From: Rhynchosporium graminicola | Lineage: Eukaryota; Ascomycota; Leotiomycetes; Helotiales; Ploettnerulaceae | Reading direction: 5' to 3' | DNA: 64,000 bases | Assembly: GCA_900074885.1 (NCBI GenBank) | Contig: FJUW01000030.1 | Location: 372,001-436,000 of the forward strand | In this document: in pieces, positions 1 to 11,799 of the stretch | How the letters are laid out: each line of letters starts with the position of its first letter | How positions within the stretch are numbered: position 1 is the stretch's first letter | The notes under the pieces: model-generated | The model's database searches: none | Seen by the model: only the letters and a program-made list of their open reading frames with translations | Told to the model about the DNA's origin: nothing | Program-made: the position numbers and the translations under genes

Positions 1-7
1 CGGGTTC

Positions 8-829
8 TCAATCGTCTTTATCCATGTTCTCGTCCCCATCTCCATCAGCACCAAATAAATCCTCCATATGTCCCTCTCCCTCCTCATCTCTGCCCTCCTC
101 GGCCTCTCCCATCTCGATATCCACACCCTCTCCACTAGCAACTCCTCCACTCGCAACCCCAGAAACACTCTCCTCCTCATCCTCATTGACCACCCACTGC
201 CCCTTTAATCCCCACGGAACACCCGTCAACACAAATCTCTCACTCGGCAACCTAACCCCCCATTCATTCTGCAGCACCCTGGGCAACATGACCTTGTTCC
301 TCTGCTGTGCCGTCTCCAACAAGAACTCCTTACTCAGACCTCCCCCGCCGTTTCCGCCTCCAAATTGGTACTGCAATCGACTACTTATAGCCAACTGTAC
401 CGCATTGGAACTCACTTGTCCATCAGCTTCACGAAGTCCTCCGCCAGCAGGCGCGTCTCTGGCGCGTGTCTGCTGGGAGACGTAGGCATCACTGGAGAGG
501 TGTAACGCGTCGGAGAGGATGGAAGATGAGTGCCGGTACGCGAAGTCAAGGAGCTGGAGAGGGACGCGTTCTTGGTAGGCTGTGCAGCCTAGGGAGGCGA
601 GGAGGAGATGGATCAGGCGGGCGTCGCGGGGGCGTTTGGAGAGCCCAGAGTCTTGGAGGGATGTAAGGGGAACGGAGGGGTTCGGAACCGAGGGTGGTGT
701 AGGTGTTTGGTTGTGTGGTGGTAGTTGGACTTGAGGTTGTGGTTGTGGTGCGGCGATGGGAGCTGCGGGTTGGGGAGTAGGTGATGTGTGGCCATTTGTT
801 TGTGGGATGTCGCCGTTGACTTCTGCCAT
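8..829 (-). CDS. TAF9: TFIID subunit TAF9 (histone-fold protein)
   Basis: Single-exon gene for a 273-residue protein. Residues 1-60 are a Pro/Gln-rich low-complexity leader. Residues about 65-125 form the TAF9-type histone fold, with the family's characteristic stretches LLLASLGCTAYQERVPLQL and LLDFAYRHSSSILSDALHLS. A conserved extension ending in LPSERFVLTGVPWGL follows, then a very acidic Glu/Asp/Gly tail. TAF9 pairs with TAF6 in TFIID and SAGA and acts in RNA polymerase II initiation in the nucleus (known of the family). The start is the ATG at 827-829; no upstream in-frame extension is needed. It is divergent from HIS4, with about 600 bp between the two starts. Identity is well supported by the histone-fold sequence. 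Confidence 0.93.
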   Translation of the reverse strand: MAEVNGDIPQTNGHTSPTPQPAAPIAAPQPQPQVQLPPHNQTPTPPSVPNPSVPLTSLQDSGLSKRPRDARLIHLLLASLGCTAYQERVPLQLLDFAYRHSSSILSDALHLSSDAYVSQQTRARDAPAGGGLREADGQVSSNAVQLAISSRLQYQFGGGNGGGGLSKEFLLETAQQRNKVMLPRVLQNEWGVRLPSERFVLTGVPWGLKGQWVVNEDEEESVSGVASGGVASGEGVDIEMGEAEEGRDEEGEGHMEDLFGADGDGDENMDKDD

Positions 830-1351
830 GGTTGCGAGTCGTAGTATCGAAGTTCGATTTTATCACAAATGTGAAGAGATTCTCTCTTCCCGTTGGCTCC
901 ACGCTATGGTCGTCCACGATAAGTTGATGTATTCTCTCAGGCTCGTGTCGCGATGGACTGGGCAGATGCTGATTGTTGACTTGAATTGAATGAATTGTCG
1001 TGTCTCGGTCGGGGAAAGGATTGACCAAATAAAGTGTATCAAAGTAATTGACAGCTTAGAGAGGGTTGTAGTCGAAAGTTGAAGTAGACAAGAGTTCCGG
1101 CGCAAAAGTGAAGCTGTTGATAGTGCGAATGTCAGAAGCTCGACACTCAGAGTTGCGCTCCTGCATGAAATCCACTCCACAACGCTGAAGGTGCACGCTC
1201 CACGAGCTTAAAATACCCTATACCCGCTTCGGCTATACTTTACCCCGATTCCGATAACCCCTCCAAAATGCACCAATGCTATTTCAGGGTTCATCTGCCG
1301 GAGTCGGCGAATCAAAGGAAAATGTTGACATTTGACATTTGACATTCAGGT

Positions 1352-1358
1352 TGACTCA
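1352..1358 (+). promoter_or_regulatory. Gcn4/Cpc1-type element TGACTCA upstream of HIS4
   Basis: A perfect palindromic TGACTCA lies 87 bp before the HIS4 ATG, just after three short TTGACATT-like repeats (about 1324-1346). This is the established binding sequence of the bZIP activator Gcn4/Cpc1, which induces amino-acid biosynthesis genes on starvation. Position and target gene make general amino-acid control of this HIS4 a strong inference; binding is not shown. Confidence 0.7.
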
Positions 1359-1444
1359 TTCCATTTCGAGGATATACTCAGTCATTTTTCAACCTCATAT
1401 CCAACGCTTTCCTCCCCCCACTACAACACCGTATACTGGTCATA

Positions 1445-4171
1445 ATGGATACAAATTGCCCCCTCCCCTTCCTCGCCAGTGTTGACTTCACCAAGGAGTT
1501 TCCCAAGTGTGAGGATTGCTTGACGCCTGCTCAATTGTCATATCTAGGATGCGTTCACCTTACTGCGACCTCCCAAACCCTCGAGGCCCTCCTTCAATAT
1601 ATAAAGTCAAACTCTTCTCTCGAAGCATACGTCGACGTCTCCGCCATTGAGTCCACCAACGATATCCTCTCGATTCTCAACGAAGGTGCCCGCAAGATCT
1701 TCGTCAACACAACACAATTCAAGTCTTTGGAGGAATATGGAGATCGAGTCGTTCCTATCCTCGACACAGGCGATGGATCGCAAGCATATCCGCATGGAGT
1801 CTTGCTCCGATCGGCGGATTTTTTCAATACTGAGACGAGTCTGAAGAAGTTGGCTACATGGAACACTACACCTATCTACATTATAACCAGCTCAACGGAT
1901 GAGGATAACATTATCAGTTTGGCCAAAGACCATTCGGCTGTGCCCATTGTACCTTCTACAAGTCTGACAGTTGAGCGAGCTTCTCAAGATAAGGTTTCAG
2001 TCTCGGTTCTGATTGCTGGGACATGGAGATCCGATCGGGAGGATAAATTGATTCCGACTATGGTATGCGACGAGAGAGGAATTGCATTGGGTCTGGTATA
2101 CAGTAGTCAGGAGAGTTTGGCGGAGTCTTTAAGGAGTGGTACTGGTGTATACCAGAGTAGGAAGCGGGGTTTATGGTACAAGGGCGCGACGTCAGGTGCC
2201 ATTCAGGAGCTCGTTAGGATATCTTTGGATTGTGACCAGGATTGTTTGCGATTTATGGTTCGCCAGAAAGGATATGGTAAGTTGATTTCAAGGAGATGTT
2301 GATAAACTGCTAACAATTAAGGCTTCTGCCACTTGCCACAAGCTTCATGCTTTGGTGACCTTCATGGAATTGCAAAGCTCGAAAAGACATTGGTTTCGAG
2401 GAAGGCTTCCGCACCTGCAGGCTCATACACAGCTCGATTATTCTCAGACGATAAACTATTACGTGCAAAGATTATGGAGGAGGCCGAGGAATTATGCGAT
2501 GCCAAGACCAAGAGCGAGGTCGCTTTTGAGGCAGCAGATCTGATATATTTCGCGCTCACCAAGGCCGTTAGCATGGGTGTTACTGTTGCTGATATCGAGC
2601 AAAATCTTGATGCCAAGGCTTTCAAGGTCAAGAGAAGACAGGGAGATGCTAAAGGTCAATGGGCTGCGAAGGAGGGGATCACAAATGGCCAAACCACAGA
2701 TGTTAAGGAGACTGTCAAGGAAGCCGCATCAGTCCCCAAATCGAAGGATGATCCTGCCGGAACTATAAATGGTAGAATCTCAATGAGACGTCTCAATGCC
2801 GCTACATTATCAACGCAAGACCTCAAGGCTGCTCTCCAGAGACCTTCTCAGCGCTCTACTGATACCATCATGAATATCGTCAACCCAATAATCAAAGGCG
2901 TTCAAGCTGGCGGGGACAAAGCCGTCCTCGAATACACCCACAAATTCGAGAAGGCCACTTCCCTCACATCTCCCGTTCTCAAAGCTCCATTCCCACAATC
3001 CCTAATGAACCTCCCTCCCGAGACCATTTCAGCAATCGACATCTCATTCGAAAACATACGTAAATTCCATGCGGCACAACAGGAGACCAAGCCTCTACGA
3101 GTCGAGACCATGCCCGGCATAATCTGCTCTCGTTTCGTGCGTCCAATCGAACGCGTCGGTTTATACGTCCCAGGCGGAACAGCCGTCCTCCCATCCACAG
3201 CACTCATGCTCGGTGTCCCCGCCATGGTAGCAGGATGTAAAACTATCGTTCTGGCCTCTCCCCCTAGAGCGGACGGAAGCATTACACCTGAAATCGTGTA
3301 CGTAGCCCATAAAGTTGGCGCAGAATCTATAGTCCTGGCTGGCGGAGCACAAGCCGTTGCTGCTATGGCATATGGAACAGAATCTATATCCAAGGTTGAT
3401 AAGATTCTTGGTCCTGGGAATCAATTCGTTACTGCGGCCAAGATGCATGTGAGCAACGATACCAATGCAGGTGTCAGTATTGATATGCCTGCTGGTCCAT
3501 CAGAAGTCTTGGTCATTGCGGATAAACACGCAAATCCTGCATTTGTGGCATCAGACCTGCTTTCGCAAGCTGAGCACGGAGTTGACAGTCAGGTTGTCTT
3601 GATCGCCATCGATCTGTCTGAAACCGAACTTCAGGCAATTGAGGATGAGTTGCACAACCAAGCTATGGCTCTTCCGAGAGTCGATATGGTCCGAGGAGCC
3701 ATTTCGCACTCTGTCACACTGGTGGTGAAGGATATTGAGGAAGCTATGACACTCAGCAATGATTACGCGCCGGAACATTTGATTCTGCAAGTTAAGGATG
3801 CTGACAAGGTTGTTGATTTGGTGGAGAATGCTGGATCCGTATTCATTGGTGATTGGACCCCGGAGAGTGTTGGTGATTATTCGGCTGGTGTTAATCACTC
3901 TTTGCGTAAGTCTTGCGTCTCGCCACATCTGTCTTTCTCTAAGAATTCCTCTGCTGATCAAGGTAATTTAGCAACATACGGTTATGCAAAGCAATACTCG
4001 GGCGTCAATCTGTCCTCTTTCACAAAGCACATCACCTCCGCAAATCTGACAGCCCAAGGTCTGCGTAATGTCGGGGGTGCGGTTATGCAACTTGCCAAGG
4101 TTGAGGAGTTAGAGGCTCATAGAAGGGCTGTTAGTATTCGGATCAAGTACATGGATGAGAACAAGATTTAA
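1445..4171 (+). CDS. HIS4: Trifunctional histidine biosynthesis enzyme (PRA-CH / PRA-PH / histidinol dehydrogenase)
   Basis: Three exons: 1445-2276, 2322-3905 and 3972-4171 (871 residues). The first intron (2277-2321) has a GTAAGT donor and a CTAAC branch. The second (3906-3971) is 66 nt without a stop, so a naive translation reads through it; removing it restores LPTYGYAKQYSG, the expected family sequence. Domains in order: phosphoribosyl-AMP cyclohydrolase (about 190-290, with GLWYKGATSG then GFCHLPQASCFG across the splice), phosphoribosyl-ATP pyrophosphatase (about 290-390, KIMEEAEELCDAK), and histidinol dehydrogenase (about 430-870, with GGAQAVAAMAYGTESI, AEHGVDSQ and DWTPESVGDYSAGVNH). 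Together these do steps 2, 3 and the last two oxidations of histidine synthesis. The length matches fungal HIS4/his-3 proteins. All key blocks look intact. Confidence 0.95.
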
Positions 4172-5727
4172 GGGGAGACTTGGTGTAAGCAAACAAAGAA
4201 AAATTGAGGAAATTCGAAGGGTTGTACACGTTTGGTTTGCTGCTTTCATGCAAGGGGTCGAAAAAGAGGACATGATTGAGAATTTCAGACTCAGGCTGGG
4301 TGCGCCTAGAAGCATTTCATGATTGTGGAAGACCGACGACCGTGCAATAGTTGAACAAATATACGGATTACCTATTAGAAAATAAGGAGTTTATTAGAAC
4401 AAAATGACTCGTGGATAGATAAACGAACTCAAGCGGACTCTCTCCTCTTCTCATATTTACCCGTATACGGAGTCCTTACTCAACTTTCAAATCTTAACAC
4501 CTGATCTCAACTCACTTTCACTTACTCACTATAGGCTTCCGACTGTGTTTCTTCACACACCTTTCTTCTCAAGGAGATCCTTCATGTCTTAACCAGTAAT
4601 TTCTTTAGTTTCTCATGTCAATGAAGGAATAAAGCCATCAGCTGTGCCTTATCTTTTCTGGTACGGATACATTCTATACACTCTCTTTCTTGAGAATCGT
4701 GGTGAGTTCTAATCTAGGAAACAGAAATAAGGTAAATTGAGGCAAAAGGTATACTTAGATGTTGATAGAGTTACGTTAGGCTGATGACGTGCTTGGTGAT
4801 GATATTGCTATAGTATAGGATGATTCATAACACAAAAGTTGGGTGGTTCCCCAAAAGAGATAACAGTTGCTAGTTATTGAAAGCTGGGCTTGGAATTCTC
4901 GGCTCCTGATGGACAAAGTCGCTCTTATCCTGAATAACCGAGATAATGGTGCAGTAAAGTCCTTGTAATGCGTAGCGATTTTTGATATGGAACTTTGGCG
5001 TTGGAATATTCAAGACCTACTGTAACACTTGTCACAAAGCAGAGTTATATCGAGAGAACTTTCTGGTCAAGAAATCGTTAATCACGTAGATCTGTGTCTG
5101 AGGGCCCGACAGACGAAGGGAGATCAAGTTTTTCATGAAACTTATCACTATTCAGAAGATATCTTGGATTTTCTGGTTTCTTTGAATAGGACAGATTTTC
5201 TGAAACAATCAAAGGAGTGAAGGGGATTCAAGAATTTCACGTGGGAATTTAGACGCTTGTTATTGGTTCAAATACAATGTGTTTAGGAGTATGCGATAGC
5301 AATATTGCTCAAACATGACGTGTTAACAATGAGCGAGTAGAAAGGTTTGCTCAATATCGGCTGTATTAGAAAAAGACTTTATCAGCAAGCTGAGGACTAT
5401 TTATTTAAACGGGGAGACTCACATAGCGGGTTACTTCTTGGCAATGTACTCGCAGACTCACGCTATTTACAAGAAAGTGAAACGAAAAGCCAGGTACAAA
5501 CAAACCGAAATGGAACGAATCGTCTAAATTAGGTCCGAAGAGAATCAGAGAGTCGGGTTCGCTTATGGTCTGTTCAGTTTAAAGATCTAAAGCACATATG
5601 AATTTGATAACCTAAATAGAGTTTCGTAGGAAATTAATGCCCCAAGTCATCTTTGCTGCATAGCTTACAAAATATACCCCATATAGCAACTCACGCCCGC
5701 TGCCTCCCGGCTGCCTCACAGTAGCCT
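4172..5727. other. Intergenic region, no gene recognised
   Basis: AT-rich 1.5 kb between the HIS4 stop and the unknown gene at 5728. Only short open frames of about 60 codons occur, without splice continuity or recognisable motifs. The first part is presumably the HIS4 3' UTR and terminator. Nothing else could be supported. Confidence 0.5.
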
Positions 5728-6756
5728 TCATCTTTTCGCGTCATTCAGCACCATAGCGTCGAAAGCAGCGTCGAAAGCAGCGTCAAATTCCGCGCTGCTG
5801 GATTCGTCTTCGTCCTGCTATGTTTAAGTCAAGAAAACTCAATATTGTGAAAATATACTCATGACTTACAGTAGAGCTCGAGACATCCAGCTCCTCAATA
5901 AGCTTCCCAACAACCTCATGATCTTCAGCGATTTTGACATCAATACTAGGAACTCGTCAGCTTATAACCAAAAATGGTTTGAAAGTAAAACAAGCGTTTG
6001 CAGAAACCAGGTACACACCTCTTCGTATACTCACTGATATACCGATTGATTTTTCGATCCCGCGTCTTCTTAGCATTTCTGATGTCCACTGAGAATCGTT
6101 CGACAAGACGACACGTAAAACCGTGAATTATCGACACCAGAGAGTTGTCTCTCTCTTGGATACTAACATGATTTTCTGCGTAGCACTCTGCGAGAAATTG
6201 GCTATATAGTAATGTCAGCTGTTTTCTTTCACAAAGAATAAAAACCATATAGGCTTCAGACACACAAATAGGCGTGTAGAGCATACCGTAATAGAGCGGA
6301 AGGCACGTGTGCCGGCAAACCTCCAGCTCTATCCTGCACTTCTGATGGAACTACAAGACAGGCTTCAAGATCAGTAGCTAGGCTTCTGTTCAAATTGTCG
6401 ATGGTTGTGGTCCATTCCGCATTCGCGTTCAAGATAGCGTCTTTGAGACGGATTACCTGTTGAGAGGACATAACGGGTTTGATTGCGGGGTTGGTTGGTG
6501 TTGAAGATACTCCTGCGTTGGAGTGGAAGTGGGTAATGATAGCTGTATTGAGATATGCGAACTGTTGGATGTTGTGCTTGTAAAATTCTGGTTGATCATG
6601 GCTCTTTGATGCCTTGTTATATATTATCCTATGAAAAGGTACCAGAAGTTCATAGAATCTCTCAGTCGAAATCCGAAACGAATCAGTGAAGGAGTTTCGA
6701 GTGAGACGGTATGACGAAGAGATTTCAGTCAAACATATAGTGGCATTCTTCATCAT
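5728..6756 (-). CDS. Hypothetical protein, four exons, FDAAFDAAFDA repeat at C-terminus
   Basis: Exons in coding order: 6287-6756, 6019-6201, 5870-5945 and 5728-5817, giving 272 residues with every junction in frame. Donors are GTATGC, GTGTGT and GTAAGT; all acceptors are TAG. The protein begins MMKNATICLTE and looks alpha-helical. It continues through QFLAECYAENHVSIQERD to an acidic tail DEDESSSAEFDAAFDAAFDA. The Phe-Asp-Ala-Ala repeat comes from a tandem 12-bp DNA repeat (GCGTCGAAAGCA on the + strand) near 5757-5783. No signal peptide, membrane segment or catalytic motif was seen. I do not recognise the family. The consistent frame across three introns is the main evidence that it is real. 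Confidence 0.6.
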
Positions 6757-7588
6757 GGTAACATTGTGCAGAAATCACTCCAATTTATCAAGACTAGCTA
6801 GAAATCGCTAGATAAACGGACGCAGATTCAAGCAGAAAGATCTGTGCATAATAGCAGTCCAATTCCCAAGTCTAGAAGGTGCCTCGATGGTTCTCGTATT
6901 CACCAAAGTACTACTTCTTGAAACTCTCAAGTCATGACTCAAAAGATAAGACATCCAGATGCTCCTGAACTCAAAGGCATTTAATTGTGAGCCTGTTTCT
7001 TATGTGCTGTCACATGGATATGAAGGAATAAGAGGCATCATGCTCAGTCTCAGCAGATAACTTCTTTGAACGGCAAATTTTGTAAGCTCCAGGGCGTAAG
7101 ATCTCAAAGATAAAATCTCGGCGATCCAAACTTTAATGCGATCAGAACTGGAAGTGTTTTTTTTTCAGACTCAGAAATCGGTGAGAAGAAGTCATGCATT
7201 TTTCGGTATCCACCCTCACTGCATCTAGTATGGCAAAACATATTAAACTTCTTGTTTACATTTGAGTAAATTTGCCGAGCAAACTGGAGAATTGCTTGGG
7301 GTAGAAAAGATTCGAAGAAATTGCCGTAGTAGCCATCCGTTCGAAAAATATTGCCAGGCATAATTACAAATCCGATTTGATTATAGTTGTGTTGTCCTTC
7401 TCCTAAAGTGCAGCATGTCGAGGAGCTCGCCACTCGACCAGAATGAAAAAGATAACCTGTCGCATTATGAAGTAACCTACCTAAACTTGCAACTTGAAAA
7501 TACAGAAATGCTATGATCAACCAGACTCGTGCTATTTTTGCGCAGGAACTTGTCTCAAGTCTCTATCTACATACTCCATTCCTCTCCC

Positions 7589-9938
7589 TCAAACAAAACG
7601 GAGTGGATCACCGTGAATTGCACAGCGTATGCGAGGTCCGACTGCTTGTCTTCGAACTTTCTTGCATTGCTTCCCAGCTTTTTGGTGACCGATGGGAAAG
7701 ATGAATTCGCACCTTACTGACAAGATTAGTGCAGGCGGGGGCGGAGGTGGAGGCGGAGGCGGAGGCGCAGGTGGTGGTAGAGGAGGAGGAGGTGGGGGAG
7801 GTGGAGGAGGTGGAGGAGGAGGTGATGGTGATGGAATTGGAGTAAATCCCGAAGGAACCGCTCCATAGTAATCCAAATCGGCCCAGGCATCTCCCACGAA
7901 GTCGTCCTGATCGAAGTAAGCATCCAGCTTCTTGCTTATGTTATATTTCATGTCCCTAAGCACGCATCGATCAGCTGGCCTTTCGTACAAACATTCAAGA
8001 ACCATATGTCGCAGTTCGTCGGAGTACTGGAGTTCTGCCTCGATAGCGGGACCGTAGGTATCGCCTTTGGGATCTTTTTCGTTGATAATATAGCCTGGAG
8101 TGAATGGGAACCTGTGGTCAGGGGGATTGGCGTCAAGGCAAACAAGTCTGGAAAGGAACCTGGGTCAGTACGCCAACGATGTCAAATTTTTGGATACCGT
8201 CTCTATAGAACATACTGGTACCTACGAAAAGTGGTAATTAGTAAGTACATATAAAATCATCTCCCCGGAACAGGACAAAAGTATACTAAAAATCTTCATA
8301 TATGTAGCAGGGAGGGAGAACTGGGCTTGCCTATTGAATGCTTACATTATTGCTCCAATGCCCCATACGTTCGTGGGTGAGCCGTATATCCCCGCAACTT
8401 TCTCCTCATCTGGCCCCTCATCCCAATCCGAGCAGTTCCATCTTGGGGTAAATTGCTCCTGTTTCTTGGATCAAATGAATTAAACAGTGATGTACGGGGA
8501 TGTGACTTACCGGCGTAAAGTATCGTTCTGTTCCACGTCCTCGTAGAGTCTCCCGCTCGTCTTTATCCAGTGGTAGATCCATTAATGCAAGCCCAAAGTC
8601 AGCGACCTGAACAAAATTAGATTGTTTCTGTATGGATGTTATGCTAGATTCGTTTATTTACCTTACAGACTGGGGTCTCTCTGTGCCCTCTAGTTCGGCT
8701 GCCCAGCAGTACTAGAAAGTCTCATTGATCATGGGTCAAGAATTGGGAGGTGGTTGAGCTTACCATTCTCAGGCTTGAGGTCAAAGTGTATTATCGGTGT
8801 CCAGTCTTCCATCGGTCTGGCGAATGCCTTCGCGGATCGGGGAGATTGATCAAGATCAATCTCAAGCTCTCGACCGAATTCCAAGACACTGCAAGCGTCC
8901 ACCAAACATTCAAGTATCCTCCATCTTTAAAACCATTCTTCGAGTCAGTATGCTTTAATGAGGAGTGTTTTGAGAGAGATTGATGAAGATTTAATGAATA
9001 TCCGGGAGTAATGCTCAGGATTAGGCTAGTTCAGGAAGGCCTTGCTCAGGATTTGTACTGACAAGGTAATTTCTTGGAACGGTAAGTTTCTTCGGAAACA
9101 GTCAGCTCACAATTCTATTTTACTTGACACGAGCATCAATATACCTTTTGATCCGTTGATTAAGGAGATCGCCGAGATCTCCTTGCGGACAGAACTCCAG
9201 AACTATTTGCTGATCATCTCCAGTAGCCGACATGAATCTTATGATGTGTTCTGAGTTGGCAACCTCGAGGCGCATAAATAGCTCCCTTTCCATTTGCAGA
9301 TTTGATCCATCTTTTACCTGTTTTACAACCTTCTTTACCACCATAGATGTTAGTAAATCCATGATTCGGAGTCTTAGCTTCGATCCATAAAAATGGTCAG
9401 GACATTCAGAGATGACCAACGCGTACCTTCATTTCCATTGGTGGGTCAGAGGCCGAAGGATCATACTCAAATAGGCCTATAAGACCCTGACCCCCGTCTC
9501 CAAGTATCTTGGTTGCTTTCCAATTGTTCAAGTACTTCTGCCTTTCAGGTGTTTCCAATACAGCTGGGGGACCCGCATTTTCCAGGAGATAGGTCTGCAA
9601 ATTTGCTTCCTCTTCTGATGTGTATTGTGCCGTCTGAAAAATTGGCCCAACTATTGTCCCTCGAGCAGGTCTAGCAGGCGGCCGGGTTGGAGGTGGACGA
9701 GCATATGGGTGTTTCCGATACGTTTCCTGCGGAGGTCAAAACGATCCAATACATTTTTAGAGTGCGATGACAATGAGTCAGACACTGCAAAATATGATAT
9801 AGGTGCACATACATTCATCACCTGACGTGTGACTGGCTGGGTATCTGGATCATTGTATTGAAGCCAAAAGTTGTATCGCTCGGTAACTGTCCTCGGTGCC
9901 TTATACCCTTTGTATGGAGGTGGAAGGTCGTCAGACAT
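7589..9938 (-). CDS. Kinase-like paralogue A (non-RD protein kinase fold, poly-Pro tail)
   Basis: Nine exons close in frame to 532 residues: 9813-9938, 9427-9726, 9145-9332, 8764-8924, 8662-8711, 8511-8606, 8346-8458, a 6-nt micro-exon 8216-8221, and 7589-8147. N-terminal RYNFWLQYNDPDTQ carries the family's W motif. A Pro/Arg-rich linker follows, then the Gly-rich loop LGDGGQG (about 117-123), the KVVKQ lysine, LEFCPQGDLGDLL, the catalytic loop IIHFDLKPEN (to 258) and VADFGLAL (276-283). The activation segment runs to GTERYFTP and EQFTPRW, then WGIG. Thus H-x-D and DFG are present while the HRD Arg is Phe. The exon before the catalytic loop lacks the usual FEELTL start, and relic sequence with a stop lies just upstream. 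The tail is a long run of Pro codons. Likely a Ser/Thr kinase, activity untested. Confidence 0.72.
8216..8221 (-). other. Predicted 6-nt micro-exon in paralogue A
   Basis: Six bases (GTACCA on the coding strand) between acceptor CGTAG and donor GTATGT. Including them restores Met-Tyr-Gln before Leu-Val-Cys, matching MYQLACLDE of paralogue E, and keeps the full CDS in frame. Without the exon the Tyr-Gln pair is lost. Inferred from homology within the family and splice signals. Confidence 0.5.
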
Positions 9939-10270
9939 TTTCTGAGTTGGTGCAGAAATATAATCTATTCATCTGATATGTATCAATCTCAAGAGTGTGA
10001 AAGTGAGAATATGCAATTAAGAATCATTGTCAGAAACGAATGAGCGATTTTAACAAAGAAAACCTGTGAAAGTCGTCTTTGTTCCCACAACCGCTTCCGG
10101 ACTGACAAAGAACGGGACTGTCAAATGCGACTTGTATTGTCCCAACAAAGACCGCCATTGACCATCGATTCTAGCAGCAGTCATCGACTGCTTCACAAGA
10201 AGAAGATCTATGGAGATAGTGGTAGGGGTGGCAGCTGAGACAATCGAAGTGAAGGTCGCATGGGAGCAGG

Positions 10271-11793
10271 TCACTTCAAAGCATTGGGCTCAGGCTGTAG
10301 AAAGGCCTCGTATGGTTCAAAGCTCTGATCTGATGCAAAGGCAGCACCATACCCAGCCAGAACTCTACTTTTCAATTCCGAGAGATCCGGTCTGGCACCT
10401 GGTTTCCAAGACAGACACTCAAATATCAGACCGGTAAATGCTACGCTGTAAGGGTAAGCACGCAATTCGAGTCCATATGTTGGGAACAATCCAAGGAGGG
10501 GACTTTAATCAGCGAGGAATTGCTCTCGATGGTTAGGTGGATCGCTTGATAGTGTGGCCGGTTGATACATTACAGCAGCCACACCCCAAATGTTCGTGTA
10601 GAAGCTGTATTGTCCAGCAATTTGCGAACTCTTGTAGTCGGAGAAGTCCCATTCCTCAGTGAATTGCTCCTATAAGGAATTTAGTAAGACGTACTGCCTT
10701 AGTACTATCTGAGAAGCTTTTAAACAACTTGCCGGAGTGTAGTAATCTTCTGTGCCATGTTTTCTTAAGAACTCACGCATTGACTCTGTAAATGGTACAT
10801 CGGCATAGTTGAACATTGCCAGCCTGAAATCGGCAAACTAGACAGAAATTCAGGTTAGGCTTTTGAAACTTAACAGTGATTTATATACCTTGAGGATCGG
10901 CATCGAGACATGGGATTGCTCAATTGGCCATAAACAAATTGTCTGGCTTGATATCGAAATGCAAGATTGGATTCCACCCTACAAAAATGCCTGGAGGATA
11001 CAGCATGCCTGTGAATGGGGCGGTTCGAAACTCTGTACCACACTCCATTGAAGTTAAGCTATCTACCAGGCAGTTGAAAATGAGCCACAGACTCTTTTCT
11101 GTAAACTCTTTCTGCCTATGGATCTCAGCACCACATTTCGAGAGGGCAAATGGCACCTACTCTGTGATTCTTTTTTGTAGAAGATCTTCCACTGAGCCAA
11201 CAGAGCAATACTCTAGACAAAGTCTCCGATGTACACCATTCCATTCCGGTCCAAGACCTTCGTCGGCCCCACGAGATATGATAACCGCAGCCTGTAGCGG
11301 TTTCAACAGATGAAGTAAGTCGGAGTATCTGCACCATGGAAGAAAATCATTCTCTAGCTCAAGAGAGTAAGAAGGTGGGTGGTCTGTGTCCATCAGTGAG
11401 GCTCTTTGATAGCGACTCGTGTGAATCATAGAGCTGGGATGCTCGGGGGACCAATCCACTCCCAAAGTCCAACCATTGCCGCGGCCCCTTTGCCTAGGAA
11501 TCTTGTTCCTTTCCATTTCGCAGGATTGTTTGGAAGACTTGAAATCTGCTTTTTCATGAACGAATTTTTAAGCTTGTATTTGGAATGAGTGGCTTTGGTT
11601 CAACAGTACCTGGAGGACATGCGAAAGTACGCCGTTGTGCATTGCCTGGAGATCCGAGTACGGGTATTGTGTGAGGGACACCGCGATAGAATCTCATCAG
11701 ATCTTTCATGTCATAATCTGTGCGTTTAGGATCTCTGTATCTCCGCCAGTAATTTACCTCCGCGAGGGTTTCCAGAGTAAGTGGAGATACCAT
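10271..11793 (-). pseudogene. Kinase-like paralogue B, degenerate
   Basis: Recognisable in pieces on the minus strand. The N-terminal W motif is EVNYWRRYRDPKRTDY. The Gly-rich loop LGKGAAAMVGLWEW (about 11470-11515) lies in another frame. A VAIK-like lysine (11405-11416) sits between in-frame TGA codons at 11426-11428 and 11393-11395. Further pieces are a CLEYCSVGSVEDLLQKR segment, the catalytic loop ILHFDIKPDN and an activation segment in which DFG has become DFR (10823-10831). GTEDYYTP, EQFTEEWDFSDY and WGVAAVMYQ follow, with an in-frame TAA at 10505-10507 before the C-lobe. Even allowing for introns, several stops and at least two frame changes remain. The DFG glycine loss and stops indicate a decayed gene; bounds are approximate. 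Shared motifs place it in the same family as A and C-G. Confidence 0.7.
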
Positions 11794-11799
11794 CGTTCC

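Noticed and set aside
7104..7520. 138-codon minus-strand open frame
   Set aside because: No recognisable motif, odd composition and no splice partner; probably chance.
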